Below are positions 1-5,272 of a stretch of DNA of 5,272 nucleotides, one piece after another (positions within the stretch are counted from its first letter, which is position 1; each line of letters opens with the position of its first letter). The notes beneath the pieces were generated by a model. That model had not been told where the DNA came from and ran no database searches. It saw only the letters and a program-made list of their open reading frames with translations. This DNA comes from Chitinophagaceae bacterium (lineage in GTDB: Bacteria > Bacteroidota > Bacteroidia > Chitinophagales > Chitinophagaceae): positions 1-5,272 of the forward strand of contig JANYEU010000228.1 of the NCBI GenBank assembly GCA_025362915.1. Reading direction: 5' to 3'. A program made the translations under genes and the position numbers.

Positions 1-2
1 GT

Positions 3-287
3 TGTACAAAATCGGCCTTTTGCCAGCATCGTACAACTGAATGAACCCTTGCCCAGTGAATGGAAGAAGTCCTGAATCTCAACACTCAAGCTACGTTTTA
101 AAATATTGAGTATAAAACCAGCCAGAAGAGGAAGGGGCAACTTACGGGTTCGTATAAAATTGTTCGCAGAACCTGTAACCTGCTTTCGCAAGGCGGCATC
201 AGAAAGCACCTTGTTCAGAAAGCCTTTTAATGCCTCTATTGTCTTTAGATTTAATTTAATGATAGAGCTACTACATGAAATTGCCAT
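3..287 (-). CDS. IS4-like DDE transposase, N-terminal part (runs off left edge)
   Basis: This is the N-terminal 95 codons of an insertion-sequence transposase, read on the minus strand from ATG at 287-285 and still open at base 3, so the catalytic DDE core lies outside the window. Visible in the protein are a helical stretch with IEALKGFLNKVLSD (about residues 17-30), then FIRTRKLPLPLLAGFILN (44-61) and LKRSLSVEIQDFF (63-75). The pattern F-R-RKLP, a hydrophobic helix, SL..E...FF, is what I know from the N-terminal region of IS4-type transposases in Bacteroidota. An in-frame TAA at 299-297 lies just upstream with no other ATG between, which fixes the start. No frameshift or stop is seen in this part, so the gene may be intact. 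Its promoter and the terminal inverted repeat are not identifiable. Transposase identity is fairly secure; the exact IS family is less so, and only the full gene can settle it. Confidence 0.72.
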   Translation of the reverse strand, partial: MAISCSSSIIKLNLKTIEALKGFLNKVLSDAALRKQVTGSANNFIRTRKLPLPLLAGFILNILKRSLSVEIQDFFHSLGKGSFSCTMLAKGRFCT

Positions 288-377
288 AAAATGTTGTTAC
301 TACTCTAACTCATTTTATAGGGTATTTATTTCCTTAACTTAATGACATTGCTCTAATGGGGTTGGGGTAAGTACGAA

Positions 378-394
378 GCCTGCCGGCTAGAGGC
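378..394. repeat. Small GC-rich imperfect palindrome
   Basis: The bases GCCTGCCGGCTAGAGGC contain the palindrome GCCGGC and outer arms GCCT/AGGC; AGCC (377-380) can also pair with GGCT (385-388). It stands out from the AT-rich surroundings. It could be a degenerate REP-like palindrome or part of the insertion sequence end. A terminator is less likely, since on the plus strand it is followed by A residues rather than T. Confidence 0.3.
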
Positions 395-436
395 AAAAAA
401 CTTAATTATTACGTTATTTCAACCCATTTAACCCTC

Positions 437-473
437 CCCAAAAATAAAATCGGGTTCTCCTAAAAGTTTTGGG
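437..473. repeat. Inverted repeat, 7-bp arms
   Basis: CCCAAAA (437-443) and TTTTGGG (467-473) are exact reverse complements separated by 23 bases. More distant parts of the arms (CCCATTTAACCC on the left, GGGTAAAGGG on the right) are loosely complementary. It could be a hairpin or a remnant of a mobile-element end; a chance origin is not excluded. Confidence 0.25.
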
Positions 474-587
474 TAAAGGGTAGCCAGTAGGGTTCAAATT
501 TTCCCTATCAACAAGTACTCATATTCTCCGGTTGATACTTCTCATTGTTATGCAATCTCTGTTGGACGCTATATTAGTGCAGTAAAA

Positions 588-1094
588 TTTCCTGTAACAC
601 TAGGCGCATTTGTGGCAACAGCGAAAAAACAAGACAGTGGCTTTGAGTTGAACGACGGCATCTGAATTAAACACAACTAGTTTTAATATACAAAATGATG
701 TCTATGGTATAAACTTTATACAATAGGTCTGCATGCTGCTATTGGATGTAGTTAGTATTATACAGACTATTTACCAGCAGAGGGGATAAATTATTATTGT
801 TTACAGATGGTAGATAACGATGGAGCAAATAGTTATAGTAAGATACTTACAGCCCAATTTACAGATGATGCGTTAACTTAAAAGTTTATCCAAACTCTGC
901 AAAAAATATATTTGGGCATAGTTATATTAATTAGCTTGGAGGTGCTAGATAAGGTAGGATGATTATAGCCCAATTAACAAGTAACGATACCAATCCCTAA
1001 GATTAATATAAATAGCTTGACAAATGGTATTTATTATGCTCGTGTTAAAACAACCGATAGAAAAATTAGCATAATTGCCTATGTTAAAAAATAG
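588..1094 (+). pseudogene. Decayed 3' end of a T9SS-exported protein gene (type A sorting domain relic)
   Basis: The intact ancestor would have encoded a secreted protein ending in the C-terminal sorting domain recognised by the type IX secretion system, which is cleaved as the protein is attached or released at the outer membrane. Read by frame, the pieces in order are: FPVTLGAFVATAKK (588 on, frame of 588), TASELNTTSFNIQ (655 on, next frame), IGLHAAIG, an in-frame TAG at 753, then YYTDYLPAEGINYY and MVDNDG (723-877, frame of 588), LKVYPNSAKNIFGHS (878 on), LEVLDKVG (936 on), GRMIIAQLTSNDTN (953 on), and PKINI, NSLTNGIYYARVKTTDRK, ending YVKK-TAG (996-1094). This is the usual order in such proteins: the LPVTL linker, the W.TASE.N...F.IQ segment (here without its Trp), GINYYRL..VD.DG, then VYPNP and the G.Y.V.V...G....K.VK end. 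At least six frame changes plus one stop make a functional product impossible. The missing front part may reach back to 477. Confidence is high for both identity and decay. Confidence 0.85.
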
Positions 1095-1173
1095 TGACTA
1101 AATCTCTCGAGAAATAAAAATGTTAAAGAATTTACCTGTGTAAGCAGGATTTTAGCTTTCTTTACCGAATTAA

Positions 1174-1205
1174 TTTGTAACTGGGACTCAAATATGTAAC
1201 ATTTG
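1174..1205 (+). promoter_or_regulatory. Candidate Bacteroidota-type promoter for the giant gene
   Basis: TTTG at 1174-1177 is followed after 20 bases by AACATTTG at 1198-1205. The known Bacteroidota primary sigma factor consensus is TTTG, 19-21 bases, TAnnTTTG, so the spacing fits and the -7 box has one mismatch (A for T at its first base). Transcription would start near 1212, giving a leader of roughly 80 bases before the ATG at 1295. An alternative -7-like TATACAAT lies at 1224-1231. This is pattern matching in AT-rich DNA and is tentative. Confidence 0.38.
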
Positions 1206-1235
1206 CGACGAATTTATTAAACTTATACAATAAGT

Positions 1236-1246
1236 TGTTGTCAACA
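1236..1246. promoter_or_regulatory. Short palindrome in the leader
   Basis: TGTTG-T-CAACA is a perfect 5-bp inverted repeat around one central base, about 50 bases before the start codon and downstream of the candidate promoter. It could be a small operator, but its short length makes chance likely. Confidence 0.15.
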
Positions 1247-1294
1247 GGCAGCATTTAATTAACACAAATCATCTAACGGTTAAACTTGAAAAAT

Positions 1295-4200
1295 ATGAAA
1301 CTCAGATTTCTACTTACGCTTGCCATTACATCTTTTTGTTTTTTTAGCTTTGGGCAAACAAAGTTGTATTTTGTAAATGGAACTACCCAAACAGTCAGTG
1401 TCTGTCAAAACTCGTCAAACTTTGTTCTAGACAATTATATGGTCACTTTTGACAATACAACGGGTAACCTCCTCACTTATTCAATTAAAAATATTCCGAC
1501 ACATGGAACACTCCATGGTTTTCCAGGTTCTGGAGGATCTAACGGCGGTGTTTTTTCGCCTAATGGGTTTTATTATACTCCCACTGTAAGTTTTAGTGGT
1601 ACAGATGCCTTTACCATACAGGTAACAGATGGCTCTACTACTGCTACAACAAAGTTTACAGTAACCATAAATCCTCTCCCTACTGTTGCGGCTATTACTG
1701 GCAATACAGTTTCCTGCGGTTCAGGAACAAGTAATTTATCCGATGCTACGAATAATGGTATATGGAGTAGTGATAACACTGTTGTTTGTACAGTTGATAG
1801 TTTAACGGGGGTCGTTACTCCTGGTACTGCTGGTACTGCAAATATTGGCTACACGGTTACCAATACTGTGACAGGGTGTTCAAATACTGCAACAACTACA
1901 TTTATTGTTAGTGGAGCACCTGTTGTAAATAATATTGGTGTGAATGGAGGTACAACAATTTGTGCTGGATCTACTACTACTTATACTGATGCAACACCTG
2001 CACCTTCTGGTGGAAGTGCATATTGGAAAAGCTCTAACCCTCTTTTCGCAGCCATAGATAGCATTACTGGAGTAATTAAAGGAATATCTGCTGGAATTTC
2101 AACTATTAGTTATGTGGTTACAAATATGTATGGATGTAGCAGAACTGTAACTAGAAACGTAACTGTTACTGCAGCTCCTGTTGCGGACAGTATTGCGTAC
2201 ACTACTAATCAAGTCTGCGTAGGGTCTAATATTACTATAACTAATTCTACTCCAAATGGTGCAGGAATAACACGGACCTGGACTTCAAGTAATGGAAATG
2301 CCACCCTTTTTGGTTTTGGTGGTGTTGGAACTAGAATTTTAGTCGGTGCAACCGCAGGAACTGATTCTATCTTTTTTAATGTTACAAGTGGTGGATGTAC
2401 TGCTACAGCCTCTTTGTTGGTAACCATAAATCCATTACCACAGATTGGTACTATCAATGGAGGAACATCTGTATGTCAATATAATACTTTACAGTTATCA
2501 GATACTACTCCAAAAGGGGTGTGGTCTAGCAGTAGAACTGGTGTTGCCACAATCAGTACTACTGGATTGCTAAATGCGTTAACAGCTGGTAATGCAACTA
2601 TCACTTATGCAGTTACAAGTGCTGCGGGATGCTCTAATAATACAACTTCTGTCGTAACTGTAAGTACAGGTGCTGCTGTTGGTCCTATTAGTGGTGCCAA
2701 CAGTCTTTGCATTGGTTCTTCTACGCAATTGTCAGACAACACCATTGGTGGCACATGGTCTACTAGTAATAGTAAGGTAGCCACCATTGATAATACTGGG
2801 CAATTAACCGGAAAGGCTACTGGTAATGATACAGTCTACTATACGTACACCAATTCTGGTGGTTGTACAGCAGTTGCTTCATTCCCAGTTTCAGTTGCGG
2901 CAAGTGTGGTTGTAGCGCCAATATCAGGTGCTTCAAGCATTTGTTTAAATAATACTACACAATTAACTGATGCATCTGTGGATCCATCCGCTTTTTGGAA
3001 AAGTAGTGATCAAACCATTGCTGTGGTTGACAATAGTGGAAATATAACAACAATACAGGCTGGTGTTGTTACAATAAGCTATACAATTGGTAGTGGAAGC
3101 TGTACAGGTTCTGCACTTAAGAACTTTATAGTTTATGATTTGCCAAAAGTGGATGTTAACAATGTACAGAGTACATCAATGTGTACAGGAAATACATTGC
3201 AACTAACCAACGATAGTACAGGTGGTGTTTGGAGTGCTGCTGGCTCAAGTGCTAGTGTAGATTCTTCGGGTTTTGTTACAGCTGTAAGTGCAGGAAGTTC
3301 ACAAATTTTTTATAGTATTACAGATAAACACGGTTGTTATAATTCAGCAGCTACCCAAATAGCTGTAAATGCTGCACCTGCTGCATTTACATTATCTGGT
3401 TCTACTTCAACCTGTGTGAATGGTGTAATTACATATACTACCACAATACCGGTTTCTGAAACTGGTATATGGGCAACAAGTAATGACAACGTTGCACATC
3501 TTATCAATACAACTAATGCCCTTAGCAAAAGTGTACTTGCCAAGGGAGTTGGAACAGCATCTATTTATTGTACCGTAAATAATGGTCAATGTACAAGAAC
3601 TGACACCTTGGTGTTAACTGTTTCAAAAGCCTTGGTAATGACACCTATAGTAGGGTTGGATAACATTTGTATGGGAAGCACGCCAATTTTTGCTGATTCT
3701 ACCAGCAATGGTACTATCACTTGGTCTGTTACCAGTGGTACCGGTAGTGCATCTATATCTGGGGCGGCTAATGCTGCAACGGTTGTTATTTCTCCTGTTA
3801 CTACAGGAACAATAATACTTAACTATGCCATTAATGAAGGAGTTGGTTGTACTGGTAGCGTTAAGGATACTGTGGTTATCAATCCATTGCCAATTGTTGG
3901 TACAATTAGTGGGCCTAATACCGTTTGTGCAGGTGCTACTATCACACTTGCAGATACAACCAAAGGTGGTGTTTGGAAGAGTAGTAACACTGCCTTTGCA
4001 CTAGTAGATGCATCAACAGGAATTGTTACAGGTATAAATGGCACACGTGCTGGCGGCGGCGGCGGTGGTAATGCTCTTAATATTACCTACACTTATACTA
4101 GCCCGGCTGGATGTACAGCGAGTGCTGCAGCTTATAGAGTTACAGTAAATGCAAGCCCTACACGAGGAGTAACAACAGGAGTGGCATCGCTATGCGCAGG

Positions 4201-5272
4201 TAATTCTTCTTTGTTTAAGAATTCAGTTACAGGAGGAACATGGTCAAGTGATAATACAACTGTTGCAACAGTTGATGCTACTGGTTTGGTATTGGCTTTA
4301 AAGGCAGGTACAGCTATAATTCAATATACAATACCAAGTCCGTTTGGTTGCCCAGCTGTTGTTAATAGTGGTCTAACCGTAGCTCCTTTACCTAAAGTTG
4401 TTGCATCGAAAGGAGACAGTGTACTTTGTGTTGGTCAAAATACCCAACTATACAATACTTCTACTATTCCTAATAATGGATCTGCGGTTTGGAGTTCTAG
4501 CGACCCAACAGTAGTTTCAGTTAATTCAACTGGTTTGGTTACAGCAGTTGGTGCTGGTACCGCTTCAATCTATTACACTGTTACAAACCCTAGAGTAGGC
4601 GTATCAACATGTAGTTCTGTCGCAACAACTAACTTTACAGTAAATGCAAACCCAATTGTTCCATCAATTGCTGGTAGTGGTAGTACAATATGTGTAGGTA
4701 ATACATTGGTGTTAAGCGATGCTACAAGTGGAGGTACTTGGGGCGTGAATGATACAACAATAGCAACAATATCGCCTACAATAGGTCTTGTAACTGGAGT
4801 AGGTACAAATGGTGGTAACATCATATTTACTTATACTGTGGATAATGGTACTACAGGTTGTAACACTACAGTATTTGGTAATGGTACTATTATCGCTTTA
4901 CCAGTAATTGCGCCGATAGTAGGAAATAGTACTATTTGTGAAGGTCAGCCATCACAATTAACTGATGTAACTACTCAAGGTATTTGGACTAGTTCTGTTC
5001 CAAGCGTTGCTAAGGTAAGTTCAACCGGATTGGTTACACCTATCGCTCCAGGAACATCAGTAATTAGTTATACTTACACAAATCCAACTTATGGTTGTGT
5101 AAATTCTTCTGTTGATACTGTAACTGTAAACCCAGTACCAGTAGTTGGTCCGGTAACAGGTAATACAACTATATGTTATGGTAGCCAACTAATTGTGGCA
5201 GATACATCTGTAACCGGAAGTTGGTCAAGTTCAAACATAAATATAGCAACCATAGATAATACAGGAACAGTT
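1295..5272 (+). CDS. Giant secreted protein of tandem Ig-like (Big_2-type) modules, 3' end outside window
   Basis: The frame is open for 1326 codons to the last base, so the C-terminus is missing. ATG at 1295 is the only plausible start: an in-frame TAA lies at 1274-1276, and the context TTGAAAAAT is the A-rich, Shine-Dalgarno-free leader usual in Bacteroidota. Residues 1-20 (MKLRFLLTLAITSFCFFSFG) form a signal peptide with likely cleavage before QTK. Residues about 21-126 form one domain ending YYTP..SFSGTDAFTIQVTDG, the hallmark of cadherin/Big_9-like Ig folds. From residue 129 on come 14 complete modules and a fifteenth cut by the edge. Each has the pattern I.G...C.G....L.D.T..G.W.SS...VATVD..TG.VT...AGT..I.YT.TN..GC......VTVN..P, matching Ig-like group 2 repeats. 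I infer a cell-surface or secreted adhesin or structural protein, and by family habit a T9SS sorting or gliding-motility-type C-terminus beyond the window. No catalytic domain is seen. Only three Glu occur in 1326 residues. The ligand is unknown. Confidence 0.93.
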   Translation, partial: MKLRFLLTLAITSFCFFSFGQTKLYFVNGTTQTVSVCQNSSNFVLDNYMVTFDNTTGNLLTYSIKNIPTHGTLHGFPGSGGSNGGVFSPNGFYYTPTVSFSGTDAFTIQVTDGSTTATTKFTVTINPLPTVAAITGNTVSCGSGTSNLSDATNNGIWSSDNTVVCTVDSLTGVVTPGTAGTANIGYTVTNTVTGCSNTATTTFIVSGAPVVNNIGVNGGTTICAGSTTTYTDATPAPSGGSAYWKSSNPLFAAIDSITGVIKGISAGISTISYVVTNMYGCSRTVTRNVTVTAAPVADSIAYTTNQVCVGSNITITNSTPNGAGITRTWTSSNGNATLFGFGGVGTRILVGATAGTDSIFFNVTSGGCTATASLLVTINPLPQIGTINGGTSVCQYNTLQLSDTTPKGVWSSSRTGVATISTTGLLNALTAGNATITYAVTSAAGCSNNTTSVVTVSTGAAVGPISGANSLCIGSSTQLSDNTIGGTWSTSNSKVATIDNTGQLTGKATGNDTVYYTYTNSGGCTAVASFPVSVAASVVVAPISGASSICLNNTTQLTDASVDPSAFWKSSDQTIAVVDNSGNITTIQAGVVTISYTIGSGSCTGSALKNFIVYDLPKVDVNNVQSTSMCTGNTLQLTNDSTGGVWSAAGSSASVDSSGFVTAVSAGSSQIFYSITDKHGCYNSAATQIAVNAAPAAFTLSGSTSTCVNGVITYTTTIPVSETGIWATSNDNVAHLINTTNALSKSVLAKGVGTASIYCTVNNGQCTRTDTLVLTVSKALVMTPIVGLDNICMGSTPIFADSTSNGTITWSVTSGTGSASISGAANAATVVISPVTTGTIILNYAINEGVGCTGSVKDTVVINPLPIVGTISGPNTVCAGATITLADTTKGGVWKSSNTAFALVDASTGIVTGINGTRAGGGGGGNALNITYTYTSPAGCTASAAAYRVTVNASPTRGVTTGVASLCAGNSSLFKNSVTGGTWSSDNTTVATVDATGLVLALKAGTAIIQYTIPSPFGCPAVVNSGLTVAPLPKVVASKGDSVLCVGQNTQLYNTSTIPNNGSAVWSSSDPTVVSVNSTGLVTAVGAGTASIYYTVTNPRVGVSTCSSVATTNFTVNANPIVPSIAGSGSTICVGNTLVLSDATSGGTWGVNDTTIATISPTIGLVTGVGTNGGNIIFTYTVDNGTTGCNTTVFGNGTIIALPVIAPIVGNSTICEGQPSQLTDVTTQGIWTSSVPSVAKVSSTGLVTPIAPGTSVISYTYTNPTYGCVNSSVDTVTVNPVPVVGPVTGNTTICYGSQLIVADTSVTGSWSSSNINIATIDNTGTV
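1679..5272 (+). repeat. Array of 15 tandem Ig-like module repeats within the giant gene
   Basis: Taking the Pro (or equivalent) before the I.G segment as the boundary, modules start at 1679, 1919, 2177, 2438, 2672, 2906, 3143, 3377, 3632, 3890, 4157, 4391, 4652, 4901 and 5138 (the last incomplete). Unit lengths are 234-267 bases, always a multiple of three. The marker Trp lies at residues 157, 244, 329, 410, 488, 568, 646, 726, 810, 894, 983, 1066, 1149, 1231 and 1310, a mean spacing of about 82. All 14 complete modules keep two cysteines, one in the C.G segment before the Trp and one in the GC (or SC, QC, TC) segment near the end. Modules are similar in protein but clearly diverged in DNA, so the array is old rather than freshly amplified. 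The third and ninth modules depart most from the pattern after the Trp. Confidence 0.9.
4052..4069 (+). repeat. Glycine-codon microsatellite (GGC x4, GGT x2)
   Basis: Four GGC codons followed by two GGT codons encode six glycines (residues 920-925), inserted between the VTGINGTRA strand and the NALNITYTYT strand of the tenth module. This module is the longest of the array (267 bases). The run is GC-rich against an AT-rich gene that otherwise prefers GGT and GGA for glycine, which points to local slippage expansion. The length is in frame and should only lengthen a surface loop. Confidence 0.75.

Larger units (their letters stand above)
288..587. other. Gene-free stretch between transposase and pseudogene
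   Basis: I see no convincing gene here. The stretch should contain the upstream end of the insertion sequence, but with only one end in the window no terminal repeat or target duplication can be defined. It holds two weak inverted repeats: a GC-rich patch at 378-394 (GCCT...AGGC, inner GCCGGC) and CCCAAAA at 437-443 pairing with TTTTGGG at 467-473. From 477 onward one plus-strand frame (codons starting at 477, 480 and so on) is open and runs into the pseudogene at 588, so bases 477-587 may be further decayed sequence of the same gene, but I recognise no domain in that part. Confidence 0.5.

Noticed and set aside
1..37. Exact 7-bp inverted repeat GTTGTAC (1-7) and GTACAAC (31-37), as a possible mobile-element end
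   Set aside because: It lies inside the transposase coding frame, not at an element end, and is short enough to be chance.
1..75. Plus-strand open frame entering from the left edge and ending at TGA 73-75
   Set aside because: It lies opposite the transposase reading frame, which has recognisable family motifs; this frame shows none and is best seen as a shadow.
106..342. Plus-strand 78-codon frame beginning at TTG
   Set aside because: Most of it is antisense to the transposase N-terminus, it has no ATG start at 106, and its product looks like no known family.
1105..1112. Palindrome TCTCGAGA as a possible terminator or operator after the pseudogene
   Set aside because: It has only 4-bp arms with no loop and no following T-run, so it cannot form a useful hairpin.
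1573..4824. Several minus-strand open frames of 60-83 codons (for example 1573-1779, 2209-2457, 3823-4044, 4573-4824)
   Set aside because: All lie antisense to the giant gene; the Thr/Val/Gly-rich repeat codons rarely give stops on the opposite strand, which explains them.
1679..5272. Tandem repeats as a CRISPR array or minisatellite
   Set aside because: Units of 234-267 bases are coding, always in frame and diverged in DNA; no short identical repeats with unique spacers are present.

Overview
The window looks like chromosomal DNA from a member of the phylum Bacteroidota, probably of the Chitinophagales/Flavobacteriia type. Three things point there: a very large secreted protein built from tandem Ig-like modules of the TVC.G / G.WSSS / GC type common in that phylum, the relic of a type IX secretion (T9SS) C-terminal sorting domain, and an A-rich leader without a Shine-Dalgarno sequence in front of the main gene. 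The DNA is AT-rich.

Layout, left to right. Bases 3-287 on the minus strand are the first 95 codons of a DDE transposase, most like the IS4 family, running off the left edge. Bases 288-587 hold no recognisable gene, only weak inverted repeats and possibly the unseen end of that insertion sequence. Bases 588-1094 are a decayed 3' end of a T9SS substrate gene: the typical chain of motifs (FPVTLGAF, TASELNTTSFNIQ, LPAEGINYY, LKVYPNSAKN, NSLTNGIYYARVKTTD, YVKK-stop) is readable in order but spread over all three frames, with a stop codon inside it. Bases 1095-1294 are a leader with a plausible Bacteroidota-type promoter. From 1295 to the right edge one frame stays open for 1326 codons: signal peptide, one cadherin/Big_9-like N-terminal domain, then 14 complete and one partial Ig-like modules of 78-89 residues each.

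How the parts relate. The giant gene is the only apparently functional host gene here and encodes a cell-surface or secreted protein whose C-terminus lies outside the window. The transposase beside a pseudogene that lacks its front suggests, by inference only, that insertion or rearrangement cut off an older exported-protein gene, leaving its sorting-domain end to drift. No new enzymatic or defence system is visible. The points most worth a second look are the orphan sorting-domain relic, the conserved two-cysteine module array with almost no glutamate, and a short glycine-codon tract inside one module.
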